DNA from: Eleftheria terrae
Lineage (GTDB): Bacteria > Pseudomonadota > Gammaproteobacteria > Burkholderiales > Burkholderiaceae_C
Length of the DNA stretch: 64,000 nucleotides
Direction of reading: 5' to 3'
NCBI RefSeq assembly: GCF_030419005.1
Contig: NZ_CP106951.1
Span: forward strand, 3,658,001-3,722,000
Shown here: piece after piece, positions 43,291 to 53,473 of the stretch
Position numbering within the stretch: position 1 is the stretch's first letter
How the letters are laid out: the number at the start of each line of letters is the position of its first letter
Notes under the pieces: model-generated
Told to the model about the DNA's origin: nothing
Databases searched by the model: none
What the model saw: the letters and a program-made list of their open reading frames with translations, nothing else
Translations under genes and position numbers: made by a program

Positions 43291-45794
43291 GGGATGGTGT
43301 CCTCTGGCGCAGGAAGTGGGGGAGGGGGGGGAAGCTGGAACTGGTCGACCGATTCCGACAGCCGGCGTGCGAAGTCGACCAGGGTGGCGGTCGACTCGGT
43401 TTGCTGCTCGACGGCCAGGATGGTGTGCGCCGAGCCGCGCTGCAGCTGGTCGACGCGCAGCTTCAGCTCGTGCGCCAGGGCCGACTGCTGGCTGGAGAAG
43501 GCGGCGATCTGCCGCACCAGGCCGACCAGGTGCTGCGTGGTCTCGCGGGTGCCGGCCATCTGCAGGCCGGCCTGCTGGGTGGTGGCCGACTGGTGTGCCA
43601 CCTGCACGATGAGCCGGTTCACGCTCAGCAGCGTGTCGCCGGTCTCGACCTGCACGCCCTGCACCAGCTGCACGATCTGCCCGGTGGCCTGGCGGGCCGA
43701 GTCGGCCAGCCGCCGCACCTCGTCGGCCAGCAGGGCCAGGCCGCGGCCGGCCTCGCCAGCGCCGGCGGCCTGCATCGCGGCATTGAGGGCCAGCACATGG
43801 GTGCGCTCGGCGATGCCGCTCATCAGGTTCACCGCCGCCGAAATTTCCTGGCTGCGCTCGGCCAGCCGCTTGAAGCGCTTCTCGAGCTCGACGATGGCCT
43901 CGCGCAGGGTGTGCGTGCCATGCACGGCGCTGTCCACCGCGGCCAGTGCCGCTTCGGTCGCGGCGGAGGCGTGCTCGGCCGCTTCGCTGCTGTTGTGCGA
44001 GAGCGCGCCGACCTGGGCCAGTTGGTAGGTGGCCTGGTTCAGTGCGTCGGCCATGGCCTCCAGCGCCTCGCGTTCGGCATGCGCGGTCTCGTCGACGCGC
44101 ACCGCCTGCTCGCCGACCGATTCGCTGGCACTGCGCACCCGGGCAGCGATGGCGCTCACTTCGGAGAGCGTCGCGCTCATCTCGTCGCCGAGCTGGTTGA
44201 CGGCCGAGGCGAGCGTGGCAATGAGGTCCTCGCCGACCTCGGCGCGCACGCTCAGGTCCTTGTTGGCCATCTGGAACACGGTCTGCAGCAGCCGCACGAC
44301 CGACTCGTTGAGCCGCTCGTTCTCGCGGGCGGCGGTGTCGAGGGCGCTCAGCCGGCCGTCGAGCAGCCGGTCGAGCGCCTGGCCGAGCCGGCCCAGCTCG
44401 TCGTGCGGGCCGAGGCCGGTGCGGGCCGACAGCTCGCCGCGCTGCACCCGCGCCAGGGTGCGGTGCAGCTGGCCGAGCGGCTTGAGCCAGCCGCGCAGCA
44501 GCGCGGCGGCCACGCCGGCGCCCAGCAGCAGCGCGGCGAGCATGGCCAGCAGCGCCCGCCACCAAAAGGACCCGGCCGCGGTGGTGGCCGCCGCGTCCGG
44601 CTCGGGCGCCACGCTGAGCAGGGCCCAGCGCTGGCCTTCGAGCTGCAACGGTTGATAGGCGGCCTGCCAGGCGCGGCCGGCTGCGTCGCGGAAGCTGGCG
44701 CTGCCGCTCTGTCCCTGCAGTGACGCCGCGACCGCAGGCGTGTCCAGGCCCAGCAGCGTCGCGGCGCTGCGGCGGTGCGCAGCCAGTGCCCTGGGGTCGA
44801 CCGCGGGCGAAGCGGCCGCTGCCGGCGGCAGGGCCGCCAGCAGGGCCGCGCGCGGCTCGCTGCGCAAGCGCTTGTCAGCGCCGAAGAGCAGGCTCTCGGC
44901 GGCGGCATCCGGGGCGGCGCGCAAGGGGGCGGCGAGCTGGTCCAGGCTGGCCCGCCAGGCCAGCACGCCCACCTGCACCTCGCCGTCGAAGACCGGCACG
45001 GCCGCCACCACCACCGGGCGGTTGGCTGCCGGCAGGTAGGGCCGTGCATCGGACAACGCCAGGGCGTCCGCGGAGCGCGCGCGCCTCACCTCGGCGTAGG
45101 CGGTGGCCATCGGCGAGCCGAGCAGCAGGGCGCTGTGCACGTTGCTGGCGAAGTCCAGGTCCTTGGCGACGGTGTAGACCAGCTGGTCGGTGTCGCTGTC
45201 GATCAGCACCAGGTCCTGCACCTGCAACTGGTCCTGGGCGCGGTCGAAGGCTCGGTGGTGCTGCGCATGCGCCTGGCCATAGGGGGTAGGCGTGTCGGGA
45301 TAGACCAGCAGGTCCTTGCGGCCCGGCGGCTGCGGGTTGCGCACGATGAATTCCTGCTGCAGCGCGGCGGTGACGAGGGCCCGTGCGTCCATCGCGGCGG
45401 TCAGCTCCGGCAGCGGCGCCAGGTTGTTGCGAGCCCATTCGGGCTTGAACTGCTGGCCCAGCCAGCCCAGCATTTCCTCCCGCATGGCGGCGCTCGAGGT
45501 GCCGGCACCCGCATCGGCGGAGAGCTCCGCCATGGCGGCCTTGAACTGGCGCAGCGCGTCCACCGTGCTGCGCTGCGCGGCAAGCAGGCGCAGGCCGGCC
45601 ACGCGGGTGGCGAACTCGCGCTGCACGGCTGCGGCATGGGCAGTGCGCTGCAGCAGCAGGGCCTGCTGCAGGTCGGCGACGGCCTGCCGCTGCGCGCCGT
45701 CCTGCACGCCCTGCCACAGCAGCGCGGCCGCCAGCAGGGCGCCCAGGCCGCCCAGGCCTGCGCTGCTCAACAGCAGTTTCAGGCGGAGATTCAT
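43287..45794 (-). CDS. Methyl-accepting chemotaxis receptor, PilJ-like position
   Basis: An 835-residue receptor: first membrane helix near residues 8-28, a large periplasmic sensor of about 370 residues, a second helix (ALLAMLAALLLGAGVAAALL), a HAMP domain (LKPLGQLHRTLARVQRGEL) and a cytoplasmic signalling coiled coil with tip GIAERTHVLALNAAMQAAGA. The tip keeps the GI..R and LALNAA core but shows variations such as MQAAGAGEAGRG. No C-terminal CheR-tethering pentapeptide is seen; the end is proline-rich. The ligand is unknown. Confidence 0.94.
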   Translation of the reverse strand: MNLRLKLLLSSAGLGGLGALLAAALLWQGVQDGAQRQAVADLQQALLLQRTAHAAAVQREFATRVAGLRLLAAQRSTVDALRQFKAAMAELSADAGAGTSSAAMREEMLGWLGQQFKPEWARNNLAPLPELTAAMDARALVTAALQQEFIVRNPQPPGRKDLLVYPDTPTPYGQAHAQHHRAFDRAQDQLQVQDLVLIDSDTDQLVYTVAKDLDFASNVHSALLLGSPMATAYAEVRRARSADALALSDARPYLPAANRPVVVAAVPVFDGEVQVGVLAWRASLDQLAAPLRAAPDAAAESLLFGADKRLRSEPRAALLAALPPAAAASPAVDPRALAAHRRSAATLLGLDTPAVAASLQGQSGSASFRDAAGRAWQAAYQPLQLEGQRWALLSVAPEPDAAATTAAGSFWWRALLAMLAALLLGAGVAAALLRGWLKPLGQLHRTLARVQRGELSARTGLGPHDELGRLGQALDRLLDGRLSALDTAARENERLNESVVRLLQTVFQMANKDLSVRAEVGEDLIATLASAVNQLGDEMSATLSEVSAIAARVRSASESVGEQAVRVDETAHAEREALEAMADALNQATYQLAQVGALSHNSSEAAEHASAATEAALAAVDSAVHGTHTLREAIVELEKRFKRLAERSQEISAAVNLMSGIAERTHVLALNAAMQAAGAGEAGRGLALLADEVRRLADSARQATGQIVQLVQGVQVETGDTLLSVNRLIVQVAHQSATTQQAGLQMAGTRETTQHLVGLVRQIAAFSSQQSALAHELKLRVDQLQRGSAHTILAVEQQTESTATLVDFARRLSESVDQFQLPPPPPLPAPEDTIP

Positions 45795-45826
45795 CTCGTG
45801 CCCTCCCTTGTTCGCCGGCCGGGGTC

Positions 45827-46336
45827 TCAGGCCAGGGCCAGTTCGGCCGACAAGGCCTCCATCAGTGCCGCGGCGTCGATCAGGGCCCAGGCGCGGCCAC
45901 CCTCGTCAGTGGCGGCACCGACGACAAACTCGGCCAGCGCCGCCGGGGTGGCAGGCGCCTCCAGGCCGGCCTGGGGCCGCGCCATGGCCGGCAGCCCACG
46001 GAAGGCGATGGCCGCCACCTGCTCCCCTTCACCGCCCAACAAGGCCAGGGCGCCCGGGCCGGTGGTGGGCGGCAGCTCCGGGTCGAGATAGAGGGCCAGG
46101 TCGAACACCGGCACCACCTTGCCATCCACGTTGGCGGCGCCCGCCAGCCACGGCGGCGCGTGCGGCACCTCCGACAGCTGGAGCTCCTCGACGATGCTGC
46201 GCGCCCAGCTGAAGGGGAAGGCCAGCCACCACGGGCCGCATTGCACTCCCTGGGCCAGGGCGGGCGAGGGGCCGTCAGCGGCGGCATGCGATGGGGAAGG
46301 TGCAGGGTGCTCCACGGGGCTCGGTCTGGGTGTCAT
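45827..46336 (-). CDS. CheW-like coupling protein (PilI-like position)
   Basis: A 169-residue protein with a weak CheW domain: the SH3-like strands AFPFSWARSIVEELQLSEVP, the APPWLAGAANVDGKVVPVFD segment (equivalent to G..NLRG..IPVID of CheW) and a C-terminal region ending in ALSAELALA. It links receptor to kinase. It lies between the response regulator and the receptor, with 32 bases to the receptor start. Confidence 0.88.
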   Translation of the reverse strand: MTPRPSPVEHPAPSPSHAAADGPSPALAQGVQCGPWWLAFPFSWARSIVEELQLSEVPHAPPWLAGAANVDGKVVPVFDLALYLDPELPPTTGPGALALLGGEGEQVAAIAFRGLPAMARPQAGLEAPATPAALAEFVVGAATDEGGRAWALIDAAALMEALSAELALA

Positions 46337-46478
46337 GTCCAGTGCGCAGTGTAGGGTGAGGCTGCCGGGGGCAGGCCGGGCAGTTGCGGCGAAGCCGCAG
46401 CCGTGGCCGGGCCCAACCGCCCCGGCGCCCGGGCTGCCGGGGGCGATGGCGGCAGCCGGCGGCCGCTGCCGCGGCGCT

Positions 46479-47399
46479 TCACGGCGCGGCCGGGCGGGTG
46501 GTGCTGATGCCCTGGGTGCTGTCGAAGGCCCGCTGGAACACCTCGTGGTGGCTGCCGATCACGCGCACCAGTTCCTGCTCGTCCAGCGGCTTGGTGAGAT
46601 AGGCATCGCAGCCGGCCAGCGTGCCGCGGATCTTGTCGATGGCGCCAGCGCGGCTGCTCAGCAGCACCACCACCGGCATCTGCTGGCCCGGCGGCAACGC
46701 GCGGCGCTTGATGCTGCGGCAGGTCTGGTAGCCGTCCATCCCCGGCATCATCACGTCGAGGAAGACGAAGTCGAACTGCCGTTGCTCCAGCAGCGCCAGT
46801 GCTTCCTCGCCGCCGTGGGCCAGGTGGACTTTGAAGCCGAAGCGTTTCAGGCGTGACTGCATGAAACGCAACGACAACTCGCTGTCATCCACCACCAGGA
46901 TGTGTTCGTACTTGTCGTCGCCTTCGATCAGCACCGAATTGCTGAAGGTGCTGCTGTGCTGGAAGTCGCGCAGGCGGGCGTCCGCCGGCGAACGCCGGAG
47001 CGGGTGGGCCGACAGCGGCGGCAGCGCCGGCGGTGGCAAGCGGTGGGGCGACGGCGTTGGCTCCTGGGGCGGGGCCCGCTCGCCGCCCTGGCGCACCGCT
47101 TCGTCCAGCACCCGCAGCACATGGGCCGGGTTGAGCGGCCTGGGCAGCCGGGCCAGCGCGCCGCGGGCCTCGCCGGCCCCGACGAACAGCGTCACATCCC
47201 AGCGGCCGGCGCTGCGCAGGACGTCGTGCACCAGCTCGGGTTGCGCGTCGGCATCGGCGATGACGTAGTCGCAGGCGTGCAGCTCGCTCACCTGGCGGTA
47301 GGCCGGCGAGCGCCGGGCCGCAAGGCGGAAGAAGGCATCGAGCGTCGCCCGCTCGACCTGGTTGAACCCTTGCACCGCCACCCGATAAGGGACGCTCAT
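46479..47399 (-). CDS. Response regulator of the chemosensory cluster
   Basis: A 306-residue protein. Residues 1-115 form an N-terminal domain (YRVAVQGFNQVERATLDAFF, YVIADADAQPELV) that looks like a pseudo-receiver. A proline-rich linker follows. The C-terminal receiver (residues about 170-290) has ILVVDDSELSLRFMQSRL, the phospho-acceptor in FVFLDVMMPGMDGYQT, VLLSSRAGAIDK and LTKPLDEQELV. There is no output domain, so it acts through protein contacts like PilG/PilH. It starts the RR-CheW-receptor-CheA unit. Confidence 0.9.
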   Translation of the reverse strand: MSVPYRVAVQGFNQVERATLDAFFRLAARRSPAYRQVSELHACDYVIADADAQPELVHDVLRSAGRWDVTLFVGAGEARGALARLPRPLNPAHVLRVLDEAVRQGGERAPPQEPTPSPHRLPPPALPPLSAHPLRRSPADARLRDFQHSSTFSNSVLIEGDDKYEHILVVDDSELSLRFMQSRLKRFGFKVHLAHGGEEALALLEQRQFDFVFLDVMMPGMDGYQTCRSIKRRALPPGQQMPVVVLLSSRAGAIDKIRGTLAGCDAYLTKPLDEQELVRVIGSHHEVFQRAFDSTQGISTTRPAAP

Positions 47400-47654
47400 G
47401 AAAACAGCTCCTGCGACACGCCACCCGCTCCGCCGCCGGCCCGGCCCCGATGCCGGGAGCGGCCCGCGGCGCCGGGACGCGTCTTGCAGCTGCTGTCCCG
47501 CCTGCCCGGCGTAACAGCATGTTTGCAGGCCCTCACTGAGGCCGTCAAGCCCGCACCTTGGGGATAGGATGCGCCTCGCGCGCAGTTCCATGGCCGCTGC
47601 GCGCCGCTGTGGCCGCGGTGGCCGGGGGCCATTCCCATCCGCAGGGAGCTTGCA

Positions 47655-48140
47655 ATGAGCAGCATCTACGACTTCGAGGCGACCGGCATCGACGGCCGGC
47701 CGGTGCCACTCTCGGACTACCGGGGCAAGGTGATGCTGATTGTCAACACGGCGAGCAAATGCGGCTTCACCCCGCAGTTCGCCGGGCTGGAGGAGCTGTG
47801 GTCGCGCCACCAGGCGCGCGGCCTGGTGGTGCTGGGCTTCCCCTGCAACCAGTTCGGCTCCCAGGACCCGGGCAGCGAGGAGGAGATCGCCTCGTTCTGC
47901 TCGGTGAACTACGGCGTGAGCTTTCCGATGATGAGCAAGGTCGATGTCAACGGCGCGCAGGCCCATCCGCTCTACCGCTGGCTGACCGGCGAAGCGCCGG
48001 GCCTGCTCGGGACGCGATCGATCAAGTGGAACTTCACCAAGTTCCTGGTGGCCCGCGACGGCCGCGTGCTCAAGCGCTATGCGCCGACCGACGCGCCCAA
48101 GTCGCTGGAGGCCGACATCGAGGCGGCGCTCGCGTCCTGA
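47655..48140 (+). CDS. Glutathione peroxidase family thiol peroxidase
   Basis: A 161-residue cysteine-type GPx that reduces peroxides with thioredoxin or glutathione. The peroxidatic Cys36 lies in NTASKCGFTPQF, with LGFPCNQFGSQDPG (Gln66) and WNFTKFLV (Trp-Asn) completing the catalytic tetrad. There is no signal peptide, so it is cytoplasmic like BtuE. It stands alone between the chemosensory cluster and an aminotransferase gene. Confidence 0.95.
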   Translation: MSSIYDFEATGIDGRPVPLSDYRGKVMLIVNTASKCGFTPQFAGLEELWSRHQARGLVVLGFPCNQFGSQDPGSEEEIASFCSVNYGVSFPMMSKVDVNGAQAHPLYRWLTGEAPGLLGTRSIKWNFTKFLVARDGRVLKRYAPTDAPKSLEADIEAALAS

Positions 48141-48290
48141 GCGCCGGCCGGTAGGGGGCGGCCGCGCAGCCGGCCTCACCTCAAACGCCGGGTGCTGGCC
48201 GGCCGGCGACGCCGGCCAGCGGTGGGGCCGGCCGGCGAGGGCGGGATAATCGCTGCTTCTTCTGTCAGTACCAGCCCGAGGACCCTTTCC

Positions 48291-49484
48291 ATGTTCCAGC
48301 ACGTCGATGCCTATGCCGGCGACCCCATCCTGACCCTGAACGAGAATTTCCAGAAGGATCCGCGGGCCAACAAGATCAACCTCAGCATCGGCATCTACTT
48401 CGACGACGCCGGCCGCCTGCCGGTGATGGCCGCGGTGCGCGAAGCCGAGACCGGCCTGCTGCAGACCATCGGTGCGCGCCCCTACCAGCCGATGGAGGGT
48501 GCGGCCAACTACCGCAGCGCGGTGCAGCAGCTGCTGTTCGGTGCCCAGCACGAGGCCGTGACCAGCGGCCGCATCGCCACCCTGCAGACGCTGGGCGGCT
48601 CGGGCGGCCTGAAAGTAGGCGGGGACTTCCTGAAGCGCTACTTCGGTGAGGCCCAGGTCTGGGTCAGCGACCCCACCTGGGACAACCACCGCGCGATGTT
48701 CGAAGGCGCTGGCTTCACGGTGAACACCTATCCGTACTACGACGCGGCCACCGGTGGCGTGAAGTTCGACGAAATGCTGGCCGCCTTCAAGACGCTGCCG
48801 GCCGGCAGCATCGTGCTGCTGCATGCCTGCTGCCACAACCCCACCGGCGTCGACCTGTCGCAGGAACAATGGGGCCAGCTGATCCCGGTGATCCAGGAGC
48901 GCCGGCTGATCCCGTATGTCGACATTGCCTACCAGGGCTTCGGCGACGGCATCGAGGAAGACGCCTGGGCGATCCGGGCACTGGCCGACGCCGGCCTCAG
49001 CTTCTTCGTTGCCAGCTCCTTCTCGAAGAGCTTCTCGCTCTATGGCGAGCGCTGTGGCGGACTGAGCGTGGTGTGCCCCGACGCGGCACAGGCCCAGCTG
49101 GTGCTGGGCCAGCTGAAGGCCGCGGTGCGCCGCAACTACTCGAGCCCCCCCACCCATGGCGGCCAGATCGTCGCCAAGGTGCTGCTGACGCCCGAGCTGC
49201 GGGCCCGCTGGGCGGAGGAACTCGGCGCGATGCGCGAACGCATCAAGGCCATGCGCAGCCGGCTGCATGCCGTGCTGAGCGAGAAGCTGCCGGGGCGCAA
49301 CTTCGACTACTTCCTGACCCAGCGCGGCATGTTCAGCTACACCGGCCTGACGCCCGAGCAGGTCGACCGCCTGCGCGAGGAGCAGGGGGTCTACCTGGTG
49401 CGCTCCGGCCGCATGTGCGTGGCCGGGCTGAACCAGCACAACGTCGAGCAGGTCGCCGTCGCGATGGCGGCCGTGCTGGCCTGA
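48291..49484 (+). CDS. Aromatic amino acid / aspartate aminotransferase (TyrB-like)
   Basis: A 397-residue fold-type I PLP enzyme of the AspC/TyrB group: [51 protein letters not shown], the PLP lysine in [15 protein letters not shown] and [14 protein letters not shown]. It should make Tyr/Phe or Asp from the keto acids using glutamate. A GATAAT at 48245-48250 is a candidate -10 element. The exact choice between AspC and TyrB specificity is not settled by sequence alone. Confidence 0.94.
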   Translation: MFQHVDAYAGDPILTLNENFQKDPRANKINLSIGIYFDDAGRLPVMAAVREAETGLLQTIGARPYQPMEGAANYRSAVQQLLFGAQHEAVTSGRIATLQTLGGSGGLKVGGDFLKRYFGEAQVWVSDPTWDNHRAMFEGAGFTVNTYPYYDAATGGVKFDEMLAAFKTLPAGSIVLLHACCHNPTGVDLSQEQWGQLIPVIQERRLIPYVDIAYQGFGDGIEEDAWAIRALADAGLSFFVASSFSKSFSLYGERCGGLSVVCPDAAQAQLVLGQLKAAVRRNYSSPPTHGGQIVAKVLLTPELRARWAEELGAMRERIKAMRSRLHAVLSEKLPGRNFDYFLTQRGMFSYTGLTPEQVDRLREEQGVYLVRSGRMCVAGLNQHNVEQVAVAMAAVLA

Positions 49485-49700
49485 CGAGCGCGCTGCCGGG
49501 CGGCGCCGGCGCCCGTCGTGCCGGCTGGCTGGCATGGTGCGGTGCCGCCCGCGGTGGCGGGGCGCCGGTGCCCGGCGGTCATGCTGCACTGCAGCGTCTT
49601 GCCAACTGCGGCATGGCGCGCTAGCCTGCTCGCGACTGATGAACCGTCCCACGCCCCTTGCCCGTCGTTGCGGCCCCCCAGGCGGGGTGCCTGCGCTCCG

Positions 49701-50663
49701 ATGAGCCTCTTCCTGCTCAAGCGCTTCGCCATCTTCGTGGCGACGCTGCTGTGCGCATCGGCCGTCATCTTCACGGTGCTGGAGGTGCTGCCCGGCAATG
49801 CGGCGCAGGTCATGCTCGGCCCCACCGCCACCCCCGAGGCGGTGGACGCGCTGGCGCGGCAGCTGGGGCTGGACCGTCCGGCCCTGCAGCGCTATGGCGA
49901 CTGGCTGGCCGGCATGGCGCAGGGCGACCTGGGCCACAGCGCCGCCTACGACACCCCGGTGGCGGCGCTGATCCTGGAGCGGCTGGTGGTGAGCCTGCCG
50001 CTGGCGGTGCTGGCGATGGCGCTCGCCGTCGTGCTCGCGCTGGCCCTTGGGCTGTATGCGGCGGCCCACCACAACAAGCCCGGCGACCTCGCCGTGATGG
50101 CATTCAGCCAGCTCGGCATCGCGGTGCCCAGCTTCTGGTTCGCCATCCTGCTGATCCTGTTGTTTTCGGTGCAGCTGCAGTGGTTCTCGGCTGGCGGCTT
50201 TCCCGGCTGGCGGGCCGAGGACGGCGGCGGGCTGCTGCCCGGGCTGCAGGCGCTGGTGCTGCCGGCGGTCTCGCTGGCGGCGGTGCAGGCGGCGGTGCTG
50301 GCGCGGGTGACGCGCTCGGCGGTGCTCGAGGTGCTGCGCGAGGACTTCGTGCGCACCGCGCGGGCCAAGGGCCTCGGCCGGCGTGCCGTGCTGTGGGGCC
50401 ACGTGCTGCGCAATGCGATGGTGCCGGTGCTGACCATCATGGGGCTGCAGTTTGGCAACCTGCTCACCGGCACCATCGTGGTCGAGAACGTCTTCTACCT
50501 GCCCGGCCTCGGCCGCCTGGTGTTCCAGGCCATCGCCAACCGCGACCTGGTGGTGGTGCGCAACGTGATCATGCTGCTGGCCGCTGCGGTGGTGCTGATC
50601 AACCTGGCGGTCGACCTGCTGCATGCCTGGATCGACCCGCGGCTGAAGGCGAGCGACGCTTGA
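49701..50663 (+). CDS. Peptide-type ABC transporter permease (DppB/OppB family)
   Basis: A 320-residue inner-membrane permease with six predicted helices. It has the N-terminal pattern of DppB proteins (LKRFAIFVATLLCASAVIFTV), PSFWFAILLILLF and the EAA loop segment RTARAKGLGRRAVLWGHVLR. The final FYLPGLGRLVFQAIANRDL is typical of DppB. It is the first gene of a same-strand run of permease, permease, ATPase, ATPase, binding protein, amidase and TTC38-like protein. Confidence 0.94.
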   Translation: MSLFLLKRFAIFVATLLCASAVIFTVLEVLPGNAAQVMLGPTATPEAVDALARQLGLDRPALQRYGDWLAGMAQGDLGHSAAYDTPVAALILERLVVSLPLAVLAMALAVVLALALGLYAAAHHNKPGDLAVMAFSQLGIAVPSFWFAILLILLFSVQLQWFSAGGFPGWRAEDGGGLLPGLQALVLPAVSLAAVQAAVLARVTRSAVLEVLREDFVRTARAKGLGRRAVLWGHVLRNAMVPVLTIMGLQFGNLLTGTIVVENVFYLPGLGRLVFQAIANRDLVVVRNVIMLLAAAVVLINLAVDLLHAWIDPRLKASDA

Positions 50664-51529
50664 GCCGGCCCATCGCTTCCGCCGGCATCGCCTTCGGGCA
50701 GCGTGCACTGCGCCATCCCGGCTTCGTGGCCGGCGGGCTGCTGGTGCTGCTGCTGCTGGCGGGTGCCGCGCTGTCGTTGGCCTGGACGCCTTATCCGCCG
50801 GACGAACTCGACATCGCCGACAAGCTGGCGCTGCCCTCGGCCGCCCACTGGCTGGGCACCGACAGCCTGGGCCGCGACATCGCCTCGCTGCTGCTGGCCG
50901 GTGCGCAGAACTCCATTGCGGTGGGCGTGGTGGCGGTGGGCATCGGGCTGCTGGCCGGCGTGTCGCTCGGCGCACTGGCTGCCGCACGGCAGGGCTGGGT
51001 CGACGAGCTGGTGATGCGGCTGGCCGACTTCACCTTCGCCTTTCCGGCCCTGCTGTCAGCGCTGATGCTGAGCGCGGTCTACGGACCGGGGCTGTTCACC
51101 TCCATCGTGGCCATCGGCATCTTCAACATCCCGGTATTCGCCCGCGTCACCCGGGCCTCGGCGCGCCAGGTCTGGTCGCGGCCTTTCGTGATGGCGGCGC
51201 GCGCCTGCGGCAAGGGGGCCTGGCGCATCACCCTGGAGCATGTGCTGCCCAACATTGCCGCGGCACTCATCGTGCAGGCCACCATCCAGTTCGCCACCGC
51301 CATCCTGGCCGAGGCGGCGCTGTCCTACCTGGGCCTGGGCACCCAGCCGCCGCAGCCCTCCTGGGGCCGCATGCTCAACGAGGCGCAGACGCAGCTGTTC
51401 CAGGCGCCGCGCCTGGCGGTCTATCCGGGCCTCGCCATTGCGCTGTCGGTGCTGGGCCTGAACCTGCTTGGCGACGCCCTGCGCGACCTGCTCGATCCCC
51501 GGCTCGCTCACAGCAGGGGGGGCGCATGA
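50660..51529 (+). CDS. Peptide-type ABC transporter permease (DppC/OppC family)
   Basis: A 289-residue permease starting at TTG 50660, overlapping the stop of the previous gene (TTGA), which implies translational coupling. It has the DppC features PYPPDELDI, HWLGTDSLGRDI near the N-terminus, the EAA loop MAARACGKGAWRITLEHVLP and ATAILAEAALSYLGLG. No other start codon with a better context lies between the stop of the first permease and the conserved region. Confidence 0.93.
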   Translation: MSRPIASAGIAFGQRALRHPGFVAGGLLVLLLLAGAALSLAWTPYPPDELDIADKLALPSAAHWLGTDSLGRDIASLLLAGAQNSIAVGVVAVGIGLLAGVSLGALAAARQGWVDELVMRLADFTFAFPALLSALMLSAVYGPGLFTSIVAIGIFNIPVFARVTRASARQVWSRPFVMAARACGKGAWRITLEHVLPNIAAALIVQATIQFATAILAEAALSYLGLGTQPPQPSWGRMLNEAQTQLFQAPRLAVYPGLAIALSVLGLNLLGDALRDLLDPRLAHSRGGA

Positions 51530-51602
51530 GGCGACCGGTGGCCGGCAGGTGCCCTCACGGCCAGCGCGCGGGCCGCGCGCGCTGGCGGGCGGAGGCCGCC
51601 CG

Positions 51603-52576
51603 ATGAGCCGGCCGCTGCTGGAGGTCGCCGGGCTCGGCGTCACGCTGCCGACGGCCCGCGGCCCGGTGCCGGCGCTGCAGGGCCTGGACTTCACGCTGGA
51701 GGCCGGCCGCAGCCTGGGGCTGATTGGCGAGTCGGGCAGCGGCAAATCGCTCACGGCGCTGGCCCTGATGGGGCTGCTGCCCGAAGGCGCGCAGGTCTCG
51801 GGCAGCATCCGGCTGGCCGGGCAGGAACTGGTGGGGCTGGACGAAGCGGCGCTGTGCCGCCTGCGGGGCAACCGCATCGCCATGGTGTTCCAGGAGCCGA
51901 TGACGGCGCTCAACCCGCTGCACACGATTGGCGAGCAGGTGGCCGAGCCATTGCGCCTGCACCGCGGGCTCAGCCGCCGTGCGGCCCGCGCCGAGGCCTT
52001 GCGCCTGCTGCAGCGAGTGCGGCTGGGCGATGCGGCGCAGCGGCTCGATGCCTGGCCGCACCAGCTCTCGGGCGGGCAGCGCCAGCGCGTGATGATCGCG
52101 ATGGCGCTGGCCTGCGGCCCCGAGCTGCTGATTGCCGACGAGCCCACCACTGCGCTGGACGTGCGGCTGCAACGCGAGATCCTCGACCTGGTGGCGGAGC
52201 TGGTGGAGGAACGCGGCATGGCCTTGCTGCTCGTCTCGCACGACCTGAACGTCATTGCGCGCAACGTCGAGCGCATGCTGGTGATGTACGGCGGCCACAT
52301 CGTCGAGTCCGGGCCCACCGGCGAGGTGTTCGCGCGGCTGGCCCATCCCTACACCCGTGGCCTGCATGCGGCCCGGCCGCAGATCGGCGTCGGCCATGGC
52401 GTGCGGCTGCCGGCCATTGCCGGGCGGGTGCCCGCCTTGGGCCTGCTGCCGCCCGGCTGCCCGTTCTCCGACCGCTGCGCCTTCGCGCTGCCGGCCTGCC
52501 AGGCGGCACTGCCGCCGGCCTTCGAGGTCGGCCCGGGCCACCGGGCGCGCTGCATCCGGCTGCCGGAGGTGAGCAC

Positions 52577-52580
<4 letters not shown>
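51603..52580 (+). CDS. Peptide-type ABC transporter ATPase (DppD/OppD family)
   Basis: A 325-residue ATPase with Walker A GESGSGKS, Q loop MVFQEPMTALNP, signature LSGGQRQRVMIAMAL, Walker B LLIADEPTTALDV and the H-loop SHDLNV. The C-terminal oligopeptide/dipeptide domain carries the cysteine pattern CPFSDRCAFALPAC, which in family members can bind an iron-sulfur cluster. Its stop overlaps the start of the second ATPase by 4 bases. Confidence 0.94.
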
Positions 52581-53410
<830 letters not shown>

Positions 53411-53473
53411 TGGAATGAGCGCCGTCGGCCGGGCGCTTGCGCGGCAGCGGACTTCGATGTTTCGGGAGTTGTC

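Noticed and set aside
47400..50987. Upstream extension of the minus-strand response-regulator frame across 3.6 kb
   Set aside because: The extension runs antisense to gpx, tyrB and the permease genes and has no recognisable domains; the regulator starts at 47399.
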